Origin: Coriaria nepalensis
Lineage: Eukaryota; Streptophyta; Magnoliopsida; Cucurbitales; Coriariaceae
Direction of reading: 5' to 3'
NCBI GenBank assembly: GCA_027186245.1
Contig: CP114499.1
Coordinates: 3,477,001-3,541,000, forward strand
DNA: 64,000 nt
Part shown: positions 24,547-37,579 of the stretch, one piece after another
How the letters are laid out: every line of letters starts with the position of its first letter
Numbering within the stretch: position 1 is the first letter of the stretch
Translations under genes and position numbers: made by a program
The notes under the pieces: model-generated
Database searches by the model: none
The model's input: the letters and a program-made list of their open reading frames with translations, nothing else
Told to the model about the DNA's origin: nothing

Positions 24547-26549
24547 TTCTCTTTTTCTTCTACTTCGTCTGGTTCGTCTTCTTTTTCGTCCAAAGAGAGA
24601 GCTTTGTTTTTCCGGAATTCGATTCCTTGAACCCAGAAAAGCATCCAACGTGTAAGAGAGATTCTATAATCCTACGACGCGTAGGATACCGATTTACGCG
24701 ACGATGGGGATGTCTGTTCCTGAAATGACGATTGTACCCCTTCACCCCTCTCTTCGTCGTTAAGGAAGTTGAGAAACAACCCGGTGCAGACGGCCAGACA
24801 GGTTTCACTCGTGGTTGGGCTTGTCGCTAGATGATGGATTCTCGTACACCTGTCGTTGGGATGCTCACGACATGTAGTTTTAGGTGTTTTCCGAGAAATT
24901 GAAATATTACCAAAAGTTACTCGCAAGCGTAGTGTCGTGCAAAAGTATCCGTAACTGCTCTATCTGTAGGTTGATAGAGCGGATATTATGGATATTTTTT
25001 ATATATTTTCCTTATGAGTAGATATTTATCTTATTATAAATAATTATTGGATATTTGAGCAGATAAAAAATATTTGTCCGTTTTAATTTTAATTTTTTTT
25101 TAAACTAAAAGTTTTTATTTTCTTTGTCTTCATATTTTATTTAAGTAATTGCGACTTAAAAGTAGATATGATTCACTTTTACCTTTAAATTTGGAGATGC
25201 AGTCTCTTTCTCACCATCTATAATTTGTGACAGCTACTGTTATCTGACGAACCACTATATTTATAATTTATGTATATACCAATATTAATGTATAATAATT
25301 ATTTTATATATTTATATTTTTTTATTAATTAATGATAATTAATTTAATTAAAAGAAATTAAATCTTAAATTTATATATTTATGCTTATTTAAAAATATTT
25401 ATTATCTTTAAAATAAAATAAAAAATAAAATTAATTAATTAATTACACAAGTTACTTGTGTATCAATCAATCATCATGTACCATAAATTTGTAATTTTCT
25501 TTCTGTCTCGTACACAAATAATATATGTCCGTTTTCTTTTCGAATGAATTAATTAACCCGTGAAAAATGCATCATTATTAATAGAGAAGAAGGTGCAAGA
25601 ACGAAGGTGGCAGTAAAATGAAATTAACGATCAACAACCTGTGTTGGGTTGGGTCTTATTTTGAAATTATATTTTGAATAATCAAAATCATTTCTTATTC
25701 ATTATTTCTTTTATAATTAAATAACAAACAAACAAATAAATAATTTCATTTCTCTTTATTCTTATTCATATTCTTATTTGTTTCCGAAGAATCAAACTAA
25801 TTACTCCCTAAAAATCCAACCACTATTTTATTTCAAATGCATTGTTAGAGTTTGTTGTATATTTAACTTAGTATTATTCGAAGTTTAAAATCATATAAGT
25901 ATTCCATTAAAATATATATATATATATATATAGAAATATATATAAACAAATATCAAAACTCTTGGGAGCTTGGTTCAAATATCTTAGTGATTTTAACTAC
26001 ATTTATTCTATTTAATAATAATAAATGAGTAATAAATAATTATTTTAATTCTTCTTTATATTAATTCAATTTTATCTTAAGAAAAAGTTTGAAAATTTAC
26101 ATAACGAACTTAATAAAATATTATATTAAATAAGTTACATAAATAAATGAGCAATTCTATTATACTAAAATAACAGTTAATACTAATATTAAGTACTAAA
26201 AGAAAGAAACTCTAATTTTAATAAAATCAAACTTAATAAATAAATATTATTTAATTTTATTCGACCTTAAAATATCGAATTAATTCGATATAATTCCAAA
26301 TTTAATACGATACAAAGTCAAATACACAACATATTTGTTAAAGAATTTACTTCCTTGCATTAAAAAATAGTGGTGTTGAGTGGAAAGCTTTTCAGCCTAT
26401 GGATCGGTGTGCCTGTGATGGTCACTCAATGCAACTTGATTCTTTTACACAGTTCGCTTTCTTTTCTAATTAACTTCTGTGACGCATCATGTTCTTCTAT
26501 GGTTTATACTCTGATTGTTCCTCATTCCATTTACTTTCTGGGTTAAATT

Positions 26550-26590
<41 letters not shown>

Positions 26591-28214
26591 GTGCAGCTAG
26601 AAGAGTATGTCGGATCAGCTTTGAATGAATGGGGTTTGCTGCTAACCACTGGTTTTATTCTGAGAAAGTCTGCACATTGGTCAGAGTATTGATCCAAATG
26701 CGCCACCGCATGTTCCTCTCTTTCTTAAATCCTTGCTTTCTACTGCACTACATTTATTATTATTAATTTTTTTTTTTTTTTTTTTGGGCCCAATCTAATA
26801 TACGAGTATACGGCTACTCACTGCAGCTTGTTCATGAAGTGGTCAAGTTGTGCGAAAGTCAACCGTAAACCAAAAAAAAAAAAAAAAAAATTCTGCCTTC
26901 CTTTCACTTAAACAGATTTAGGTTTTTCTCCACTCTGCTAATATTATGTTTAAGACTATCATCATTTATGAAAAAATGACAGAAACTGGTTATCTTATTG
27001 AATTTGAGATGAGTCATATATATATATATAGAGGTAGGGTTAATGCTTAATTAATTAGTACATGCAGACGAATAGACTTATCAAGGAAGATATACGTATC
27101 AACATATTTCATTTATATGCTTAGTGCGTTATTTTAAAGAACCCTACTTCAAGGAAAAGCAAGCTAGATCGTGACTAGTGGGGAGGCTTCCAAACTTCCA
27201 CTACCCTACGTCCAACGGGTACTTATTTTGCATATATATCGTACACGCGTACGCCTTGAAGCATATTTTAGTAGCAATTGGAATTAAGAACTATATGACA
27301 TTTCTTCTAATTGAGAGAAACAAAATTAGTTTATATGGTCCAAACCCTTGCCTTGTGATCCAAACATGATTCGACCCATCCAAAGGTCATTGTTGGAATT
27401 TCATTCCGAGAGGGAAACGACTCATCAAACCCTCCACTCTCTCAAAAGCCTTCTTAGACTGTTCTAGTGTTGGTCTTTTAGGGAATTTTTCTCGATCTTT
27501 ACTCTAGAAAATCCTTACTTGTTTAAAATAATTATCAACTCATCATTCTAAGTGACCGCTTCTTATTGATAGACTAAACTTAGTCTATGAAGCATCCAAA
27601 TATGTCTCTACTAAACCCCCAACTAGTCTAACCAGTTTCTAGCTGCCAATTGACTAGAGATTCAAGAGAATATGCTTAGTCAAAATCATTATGAAGCTAA
27701 GGAATTTTGCCCCTTATTATAAGTCTACTTAAACAGAGTGGAGCATCTTATATAAAATATACTGTTCGATATAATTATACTCATTTAAGGCATGCATATC
27801 AGTCACAGAGAGTCTCTTACAAAATTTTCCTCTTCTAATCAAATGACCAGCTATGTCATATCTCACAGTCAGTAGTGTCTGATTAAATTATTAATTTCCA
27901 CTTTTTCGTATCTTTATTAAATTGTAAGCTCACGACTACATTGCGCCTAATCACAAGCTCAATGCATGCCTTAATGCTGCTGAAAGTGCATCGGATTAGG
28001 TTCCAAAACAAACGGTTATAGGCAAAAGGTTGAACTAAACTTCTTTAGTTAGAACTAATTAACTAGGTTCGATATATATATATATATAACTAAGCATGTT
28101 TAATTAAGACATGTAACATGTTCTTGTACTTAAATAATTGCAAGAACATATCAAATTAGAATAATTTCCGGCCATGTAACAAGTAACAACATGTGGAAAA
28201 ACAATATTTACACT
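24547..28214. other. AT-rich intergenic region
   Basis: No gene is supported in these 3.7 kb. Simple repeats include (TA)n at about 25913-25931 and 26551-26586, a poly-T run at 26768-26785 and a poly-A run at 26872-26890. Low-complexity TAATTAATT sequence dominates 25250-25450. The left end is the promoter side of the LRAT gene. Confidence 0.6.
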
Positions 28215-30297
28215 TCAGTTTTGGCTGAGCTTTGCTGCCTTGTCATTCTTATCCTCTAATATTATCGAACGAGTATTTTCGATCTCACTAACGGTAATAA
28301 TGACATTGTCCGGATCATGATCATGACTATCATTGTTATCTACAACAGGATTTATACTTCGTCGATGAAGTAAATGAGGCTTCTCCAGAGACACGGTCGA
28401 TTCCCCTACCTTAAATTCGGCTGATCGAGAAAGTTCGGTGATGGAACTAGAAATGTTTTCTACACAATTAACAATCTCGACCAAAATAGTAGCGACAGAA
28501 GCAATTGGGACGATTGCCAACAAGTCTGTATCCTGTATTGGGTAAGTTTTGAGGATGTCGTTTAACTCATTAACGGCGGATTTCGCATTTTCGAGATGAG
28601 AATTAGTAGTAATCGATTGGTCTGTCATTGTTTTGATTGAAGAAGCTAAAGATTTCAACGCCTTGCCACATTCTGAACTCATCTTTGTGCATGGTTCTTG
28701 CATCCTTCTTCGAAATTGCAGAGCAACCTATAAGATTAATTAAGATAATGGACTACATTAAATGACATGCTACAAAAAGTTTATTTATTACTGTATTTTA
28801 TTTTTTGTTAATATATAGATTTGAGTGGGAAAGGAAAAGATGTAGTACGTGAGCATCAGAAATAGTGTAGCCATTAAGAGCTTCAATTTGGTAAGCACAT
28901 TGGCGAGCAAGTGTTCCAATCTTTAGGTATTGTTTCCATAGATGCCGGAACTTGAAACTGCCATGTCTAGGTTCCCACCATGCAAAATTTGCCTACATAT
29001 ATGCATATACAATGCCAATGGTTTCGAATTAATTAATGATAAAAAAAAGTATCTTATATATACAACGGTTACATTATTATATAAATATAATTGCATCCTA
29101 CTATATTAAAGTAGGTAGTAAGCAACCACTCATTAATAGAAAGAGAGACTCACCAAGGATTCTTCAATGCCTTTTGAGTTTAGGACAGATTTGTATCCTT
29201 GAACAAATGACTTTTCTTCCTTAGAGATCATTACATCATCGAAATGATGAAAATATAAACCACCAAATCCTACACACAAAAAGTTGTTATGTATTGTTAG
29301 TTAATTAACTAACTAGGTTGAATATGGATAGATACAATGAACTTTTTTCTACATAAATATCTATATATCTACCTTCTAGGAAGCTTGCTAACTTTTCTAC
29401 ACTAGAAGCAACCGAGTTATGAAGCTTTTCGCCGGCCCAAATGGGACAAACAAAGATGGATACAACTAGGCATATTGATCCGCCAAGTAGAACGGTAAGC
29501 AGCCTCACACGAGCCATCTCGAAAATATTCTCCACCCGAAAACTCGAAACCGACACCATACTGAATGTCAATATGAATATCAACATTCCGTAATCATGGC
29601 GTGCTTTGATCTTCGGGAAGAATCGTAAGAACGTTGCCATTGTAGCTGTAATTAAAACCCACCACAAAAATTATTCTGTGTTTGGTTCCTAAGAAAAAAC
29701 AATGATACAAAGAAAGTGAAAGATATTATTAATTTATATATCTACATATATTAATATACACCTAGTATGAAAACGAGGACTCCCAATATAAAAGGTTCTC
29801 CTTTTTGCCCGCAAAGGCCTGCCAAGTATTGAGCTCCAACTCCTAATGCACCTCCTAGTAATGTTGCAACACTTCTATTTAAACCTTTATATAGACTTGC
29901 ACCTGAACATCACAAAATAATTCACTACACATTAGTAACCGGATAGAAATCGCACCGATTGATATATATATATATATATATATCATGCAGATAGAAACGC
30001 TACTAACTACTTACCGACGGTAAATTCCATAATAACAATTACAGTTATAATGGCCCATATTCCCGAAACTCCGAAGCCGTCGTAAAGACGCCTCCAATAG
30101 TAGAACAAAGACACAAATGTGAGAGCTAATCCAACTTTGAAGGAGTGAATGATTCTCGTAGGATCATCGTGTCCAATCTCCTTTGTCCTTTTAGCAACAT
30201 TCATAAACTTTGCTTTCAGTTTCTTCCACACACGAGCGGAAAACTGAGCCGCCATGTTCTTCTGCTGATGATGATCGTTTGATGATTCAATCTCCAT
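28215..30297 (-). CDS. ALMT: aluminium-activated malate transporter family channel (6 exons)
   Basis: Exons on the minus strand are 30015-30297, 29762-29902, 29373-29645, 29154-29269, 28849-28992 and 28215-28727, all GT..AG, giving 489 aa. The N-terminal half has the ALMT membrane domain with about six helices. It starts at [20 protein letters not shown] and includes [44 protein letters not shown] and [11 protein letters not shown]. The C-terminal half is the cytosolic domain, with the family's helix-loop sequence [20 protein letters not shown]. Family members are anion channels (malate, chloride, nitrate) of the plasma membrane or tonoplast, with roles in root malate exudation, guard cells and vacuoles. 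The paralogue and its ion cannot be fixed from sequence. The frame is intact. Confidence 0.95.
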
Positions 30298-30411
30298 GTG
30301 TAGCTAGCTAAGAAATGGGTACTTGATACTCAATTTCTTTTGTTCCAAGTAATATAGAGAGGTAGAGCGGGGAAAGAGTTGTGGACGAATAAAGAGTAAT
30401 GGGTGTGTCGG

Positions 30412-30420
30412 TATTTATAA
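30412..30420 (-). promoter_or_regulatory. TATA box of the ALMT gene
   Basis: TTATAAATA on the minus strand lies about 115-120 bp before the ALMT start codon (30297), a normal TATA-to-ATG distance for a plant gene with a short leader. Confidence 0.6.
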
Positions 30421-31090
30421 GTGAAAATTTTTAAGAAAAAAGAAAAAAAAAAAAGTTGCTGGCCGGTGTTAGTGAAAGAACATTTCAATGCACTCATCAT
30501 GTGTGGCTGTCTTTTTGTGTGTAGGGCGACAAAGATTTTCTTCGAGAAAGTAGAGGAACAAGGACGATGTGCTGATTGGGAACTATATTATAATGTTGTG
30601 TAATTTAGATTTAAGTCCCTCAAATTTTCAAACAATTAGATCTAAATCCCTCATATTTAAAAAACTTAACATACTTCCCTTAAACTTTCAAAATACTAGA
30701 CATAGTTTGAATTCAAGTTTTTCCGACATATTAACGGAAATATTTTCTCCATAGAATTAGTTGTTTTCCTTTTCCTTCATATTTGTACAGCTATAGCATT
30801 TATGTTTCCTTATTCCTAGTTTATTTTCTTAGCATAGCTCATTAGTATTATAAAATAAAGGATAAATTATCAATATAAATAAGAACAGTTTATTTACATA
30901 TTTAAAAAATTAATATATTATTAGAATTTAAACAATTCTAAACCTAACCCTAAACCTATCTCTTCCTCCATCTCCAAGCATGTCACTAGAACTAACCAAA
31001 AATTCTTCCCCTACAACCACCAAACTATATACTTCACCTTATTATCTTCATCCCTCTGACTTTCCGAATCTGATACTTGTTTCCAAATAA
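30421..31090. other. intergenic, possible degraded repeat
   Basis: Upstream of the ALMT gene. The stretch 30605-30720 has repeated 'TTTAAGTCCCTCAAATTTTC'-like lines that resemble internal repeats of plant MITEs or LTRs. No gene is recognised. Confidence 0.4.
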
Positions 31091-32690
31091 CTTAATAGAG
31101 ACAATTTCTCTTAATGGCTTTGAGCAATTACTTAAGTCCTAAACGCAAAAATCAATTATGTTTTATGAATGGATCTGTTTCCCCACCCGATCGAGACCAC
31201 CCCGATTATTCATAATGGGACCGTACGAAGAATACGATGTTCACATGGCTTCAAAATTCCATTGAACTAAACCTGGCCGGCACCCTTGACTACCATGACA
31301 CTCCCCTCGATCTATGGAAAGACATCATGTCTCATTTCGGCTACAGAAACCGATCACTAATCTTTCAAACTAAGTGTGATCTCGCTTTCCTCAACCAACT
31401 TCACATGTCCATTCTCGGCTACCACGGGCATCTCAAATAGCTCTGGCAAGAGCTCGCCTCTTTTGAACCCGTCACAGATCCGATCACCTACCAACACCAA
31501 TTCCTCCTCAGTTTGAACAAGTATTATTCTATTTTATGTAGCCAAATCTTAGCCACTGATCCCTCCCCTCCATCAACAAGATCTTCTCCATCATCTTTGA
31601 AGAATAAAAACAAAGACTCCTAAACATCTCTAACCCCATAGATGCGACAACCATGGCAATCCATAAGCCTAACCCTCACAAAAATACTACAAATGCAATG
31701 AGTGCGGGAAGGAAGGACATACCTGTGATCGATGCTCGCGAATCGTCATATTTCGTACAGGTCGAGAACTATGCCTACACCACTCAAACTCTATTCTCGA
31801 CAAACCTCCAGCTCTCACCCTCTCTGTCCTCAAGCCATCTCTCTCTGCCCTATCTCTCTCACTAGAACTCCTCTGCCAGCTGACCGATCTCCTCTGGCAG
31901 CCTTCACATAGTTCCGGTTCTGCCTCAAGCTCAACTCTCACGATCGATTTATGGTAATCTATCTGCACCTTGTTTCGATTTCCTCTAACCCGCCGTTTGG
32001 ATTGTCAATTATGGTGTATCTCACCATATAAGTTACCATCGGGACTCATTTTCTGACTACAAACCCCTTCCCTAACTCGATTTTCCTCTCTTTCCCTATG
32101 GGCACTTTTCTATCCGTTCAAGAAGTCAGGAATCTCCCTCTCCCCTATCTCATTTTATTAAATGTTCTTTTTGCCCCCACCTTTCATTTTAATTTATTAT
32201 CAATACCCTTATTAGCCTAACAACTCTCTTGTTTTGTTTTTGTTTTTCTCCACTGCCCATTATTTTTTTCAGGACCGAATGTCGAAGAGGCTGATTAGAG
32301 TGGGTGAAGCGCGTAATGAGCTCTATGTCTTTGTACCCGGCCCACAAACCTCCCCTATCGTTCTTTCCATCCGCTCTTCCGAGAATTCTACCTTGCGGCA
32401 CCAACACTTAGGTCACCCTTCTCATATTTCCGTTTTCAATGTTGTTCATGTTTCTAAAACCTTATTGTGTGATTTGTACTCGTTCAAAGTAAACTCAACT
32501 TCCCTTTTTAAATCTTTCCAATATGAGTTTCTTTCCTTTTAATAGATTTTTGTATGATCTTTGAGGTGGTTATAAAACTTCATCCTTAACTGATGAGTAT
32601 TACTTCCTTACTATTATCAATGATTTTTCTCGATGCAATTCAATTGTTTTGTTACGTTTTAAATATGAAACCATATGTTATCTATACGTT
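31090..32690 (+). mobile_element. Ty1/copia retrotransposon relic, 5' part only
   Basis: Degenerate fragments follow copia order. A gag (UBN2-type) segment at about 31140-31440 includes GTLDYHDTPLDLWKDIMSHF. A CCHC zinc knuckle lies at 31694-31735 (Cys-X2-Cys-X4-His-X4-Cys). A gag-pre-integrase segment near 32385-32425 has LRHQHLGHPS. The start of the integrase core lies near 32580-32670. The protease region between them is missing, and the reverse transcriptase and RNase H are absent after 32.7 kb. No LTRs could be placed. Stops and frame changes show it is dead. Confidence 0.75.
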
Positions 32691-32878
32691 GTAATTAGAA
32701 TTGGTTTGCAGCTGACAGTGCTGACTTACAGAGATGACCCATTTTCCTGTCACTAACTAATTATATATATATTTATATACGTGTGCAAGTCAAAACCATT
32801 AATTAAAAGTATATATAAAATGTAATTGCAAAAAAAAAAAAAAAAAGTCTGACCTAAGTCAGCACCACTGTCTGTTTA

Positions 32879-32909
<31 letters not shown>

Positions 32910-33954
32910 TTATTCATCATGGTGACGACAAGATGACAGTGAATCCAAAATCTAAACAATTAAAAATTTGGTTTCGATTCTTCGAGAATTAGGAAATGGA
33001 ATTCATTTTTATTTTAATATTTAGTTAGCTATATAGCATATATATCATGAGATTTTCCTTCTTTTTTGGAGGGGTCGAAATCATAAATTTAAGATAGAGA
33101 AATACAGTTTGTTTCTCGATTATAAGATATAGAAAAATAAACACACATAATTTGATGCTAATTTATGAAAAATTTTAATAAATAAATTATTATCTCAGAT
33201 ACCATTCTCTTTCTTTTTTCTCTTTTCACAACCATCGTGACCTAGTTTAGAGCTTTCAACCATCGTAACAAATTACTCTCATCTCTATCGTTATTGAAGC
33301 AGTATGAAGTTTTGAAGCCGTTCGAATAAAATAATAATAATCTTTTATGTGCTTCTAATATCTGTGATTGATCGCAATTTTTCTTGATATTAATAAGAAA
33401 TTATTCCTTCTTTCTTTTTAACTTGGAGAAATTCAAGACAAATGGTTAGTATGTTAAGTTCACTAATCTTTTTTAAAATTAATCCCTTTTATTTGTTTCT
33501 AGTACACTCATCCTGATGTGAGATTATATTTTGGTTGGGGACATTGCAGGTGAACTAGTAGCAACTGGACATTTCTGAACGAACCAACTATTTTTGAAAT
33601 TGCATTCAAAATTTACATCTCGCAGTTCCACGTTGCCAAGATAACTTCTTAATTAAACAACTTGAGACATTATAGACTGTAATTCAGCCAGTACTATTTC
33701 ATTATAAATTTTGTATTTTGTAATAGAATGTGTTAGATTATATATATACATGTATATGGTATGTGTTGATTGATAAATGTATACGTTTGTTTTTCGAAGT
33801 AATTAATGAGACATTTCATGAATTATCATAATGATTTCCACGTTCATATATCTTTATGCCAACATGATTTTTGGGAATGTTTGATGGTAAATAGTTTGAT
33901 TTTTTGGAAAGACAAGTATAGTGATTACATAACTACTAGTTATGATTATACTCT
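32691..33954. other. AT-rich intergenic
   Basis: No feature is recognised beyond (TA)n tracts near 32881-32900 and a poly-A run near 32829-32846. Confidence 0.6.
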
Positions 33955-34206
33955 ACGGGTCGGTCGAAAGGCCCTTCGACTCGTCGAGTATCATAACCTC
34001 TAATTTACTTAACGGGTCGATGAGACTTTCGACCCGTCGAATATCATAACTTCTAGTTTATTTGACGAGTCGATGAAACCTTCGACCCGTAGAGTATAAT
34101 AACTTCTAATTTTACTAAAAACTGAAAATTTATCATCCATAATACTAGCATAACTGCTAGTTTACTATACGAATTGATAGGACTTCCGACTCATAGAGTA
34201 AATTGA
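33955..34206. repeat. tandem repeat with a hairpin in each unit, second locus
   Basis: Units start at 33955, 34012, 34065 and 34169 (period 53-57 bp, with one hairpin-less unit at about 34117). Each has inverted arms of the type ACGGGTCGA..TCGACCCGT followed by (C/A)GAGTAT(A/C)ATAAC. The unit design and spacing match the array at 9029-9245, with higher unit-to-unit identity here. Confidence 0.75.
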
Positions 34207-37089
34207 CAGTTATGAATACATTATCATTAGTAGAAATGTGATTATTCTACAATTCATTGGAAAATGTGAAGATAAAAGATATATTGGTGTTAAAGATAAT
34301 AATGCAAGATCTTCTAGGTAGTCATACCATTCTTAGTTTCTTCACTCTTTTGAGTTATTTAGGATTCCAAATAAAAAATATTTTGTAATTACAAGTTAGA
34401 CATATTGCTATCTTCCTAAATTTTGTATAAAGGGATGTCAGGGTAAGTGAGAGAGAGAAGAGTGGTCATAGAAGATAACCTAATAATGAATTTTCTAGGA
34501 AACACTTCATACTTACGATTGTGGTAACTGGAGTTGATGTTCTGTTGGGATCTTTTTTTTTTTTGGAAGGGAATATTAACATAATAATTGTCATAATAAG
34601 TTGAAGGGTAAATTTATAAAATAATGTAAAATTGAAAGTAAAATTATCATAATAATTGATTCTTTATACTTATTCATTATAAACCAAATACATAAATTAT
34701 TTTTTTCATGGGATCAAAAAATTTTATTTTCAAGTTAACCAAATATAATCTCATGCATCATTTTATTTTTTTATTCTAATTATTCTCATTCTAACTATGA
34801 ATTGAAATCAAACTAGCATTTAAAGAAATTTAGAGAATCAAAGCTGGTGACAATGGACAAAGTCACTAAACCCTAGACATGATCAGTAAGTACTATTCTA
34901 TTCCTTCATTTGAGACAACAGAAATGATAATTTATTGTACGAGTTAACGAAGAACACAATGATAAACTGCTAAAACTGGCCATTTTGACGTATTTGTCCA
35001 ATGACTTAATCCAAGCATCTGTTAAATATCACCTATATAAATTAATGAATTTTTATTTACATATATATATATATATATATCCGGTTGCACAAATTAATCT
35101 GATCCGACTTATTCGTCAGCAACCCACTAGTCGTAGTACTGAGTCTGAGTAGGATCTGACTCACTCATGTGTTCGCTCAAATTAGATTTTTGGTAAAGAA
35201 AAAAAAAATGTATATATATATATATATACTGAACCAAAATTTGAGATGCAAGCTGGTATATAATCGCATTAACATGTGCGAACATATACGCGTATTTTTA
35301 TGACCTAAAGTATTAGATAATTTCCATATACATTGAATCTTGCCATAAGCTATATAGATCATACATATAGCTACAACGTACGTACCTAGAAAACATAGAT
35401 GATGTATTTACAAGTTTTCTAGTGATATTCTTTCTTTTCACTTTTTCTCATTTTACCGCACACTGTTTCCATTTTGATGATCAGCAAGTTGAGGTTGATA
35501 TACATGCGGATGAAAATGAAAACTGACATGAATTATCATGAAAGCTTATTAAGCTTTTGATATTTTTTTTGTTTTTCTTTTTTAAAGAGGAAAACAGCCA
35601 AGCAAATAGCAATATGGGATTTCAAATGATCTTGTAAATTTCTTTTTATTTTTTATTTTTTATTTTTTATTTTGTTTTGTTTTGTTTTGTTTTTCTTACT
35701 GTAATCCGAACCTTATCCAGCTTTGAAATACAAATATACAACATGTGATTTCTTTACAAGTACGAATGTACAGTTATATAGAAATCCTTGGATGGCCTCA
35801 AATTTACAAAGAAACACAGCTGATCCATCATCCATAAGTAGCCATTGATTTTGACTCATCGATCGAATAGCTACCCTTCACTTGCTGCTTCACAGTTGGT
35901 ATCTATCTATCTTTCTGTCTTTCTATATATTTGCACGTGATCATAAAATATTCTTTAGTAGTACCCATTTGTTCCTTATCCTAAACATATATATATGTAT
36001 ATGCATATTTTTTATTATTGCAGTTTGTTGATAAAATGAGTTTTTAAGTGATGTAAATTAATAAATTTGATTTTGAAATTATTATATTATTAATTTAGTA
36101 TATTTTCTTATTTATTAATATAAAATTAGGCTAATTATTATGATTTTATTTTTCTTATTTATAGCATAAAATAAGATATTTTTAAGGATTGATATTTTTA
36201 CTTCGGTTACTAATATCAAATTATGTAATCATTTTTAATACTTAATATTAAAAATAATTATATGACTGAAATAAAAATATTATTTGTATTCTAAGAATAC
36301 TAAAAAATAACTCACATAAAATTAGATTAATTTAAATATTTTTTAAAAAACTTTCTAGTATTCTTAGAAAATTTTTTAGAACCATGCCTTCTCGAATTCA
36401 ACAAAAAGTTTTTGTCAGAGGCATTACAAGGTTATCCTTATTTTTCCATTTTCATTGCTTCCCGTTTGCATTTTAAGGTGATTAATAACCGGTAATAAGG
36501 CCCAGAAATAGGTTTAAAGCTTAATTATGAAGTAATATGACTCTTCGGATTAAATCTAATTAGCGAGATAACAAATCATGGAAAAAGTTAATGGTTGTCA
36601 TGTTATTGATTGGTGAGACTCAATTGATAATTTAAAAAAAAGAAAAAAAAATATTATATATATACAAAGATGTTAGAGATAGCTTATGTGTATCGTAACT
36701 ACTACATGTCTAGAGAACGGTACTCACAAATTAACGTTGTTTCTTTTGTCTTTTTCTCCCTCCCTCCTTCTTTTTTTTTTTTTTTTTTTTTTTTTTTTCT
36801 TCACTTTTTAAAATTTAGCTCATACAAGGTTCTTTCATAAACAAGCGAAATAACAAAATGATGCATCACTAGAAGTAGCAGCAACTAATAGAAACAGCGG
36901 AGAGGACATCAGAATTAATGGTTGAAAACTTATTTAATTCCTCGGCATAAGTATGTAAATAAGATTTTATGAAATTTAGAGTTTTTTTATTTTTGAAATT
37001 GTAGGTCGGAGAGTTATTTTTTATGTCTGAGAGCTAAATTGTATCTGTTTGATTAATGAATGTTAAGTTAATGGCTCTAAACTGAACGC
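34207..37089. other. AT-rich gene-free region
   Basis: No gene is supported. A MITE-like fragment related to 470-773 may lie at about 34560-34825. A (TA)n tract lies at about 35061-35080, a TTTTA/TTTTG-rich tract at 35642-35694, and a poly-T run at about 36771-36798 after a CT-rich stretch. Confidence 0.6.
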
Positions 37090-37490
37090 ATTGAACCTTG
37101 GAGCAATTGTTCTGAATTGCTCCATTGCTCAATACCCATTAATTTAGAGTCATTGAGCAATATGAAATTATAAGATATGTAGTTTAATAAACTAGTTTCC
37201 AGATTGCACAAAGGCTTTTGCTCAGTGGCAATTTGATAGTCAAGACAAATGTTTTGAGTCTCTATCTAAACTTCTAGATTGCTTGATGGCCTGAAATAAT
37301 GGGCATCACGCAATCTAGAAATTAAAATAAAGGTTTTGAGATCTTTGCCTTTACTTTCAGATTGCTTGATGATATGAAATAATGAACATTCAAGCAATCT
37401 GAAAGTTAATATAGAGGCTTCGATGTCTCTGTCTTACATTTTTTATTGCTCAATGACTTCTTATTTCTGATCCATTGAGAAATTGGGAAG
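37090..37490. repeat. array of palindrome-bearing units, period about 83 bp
   Basis: Successive imperfect palindromes are present: TTGCTCAATA..TCATTGAGCAA near 37122-37160, TCTAGATTGCTTGATG..CAATCTAGA near 37273-37318, TTTCAGATTGCTTGATG..CAAGCAATCTGAAA near 37355-37404, and ATTGCTCAATG..CATTGAG near 37447-37478. The last three units, measured from GTTTTGAG/GCTTCGAT, are spaced 82 and 84 bp (37251, 37333, 37417). Confidence 0.65.
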
Positions 37491-37579
37491 TATAGTGAGA
37501 GATTCACAAACCTTTATTTACCTTTAAATTATTATTTTTTAATTAATGCTAGTTGTTGCATTTTGTGTTAAATTTCAGG

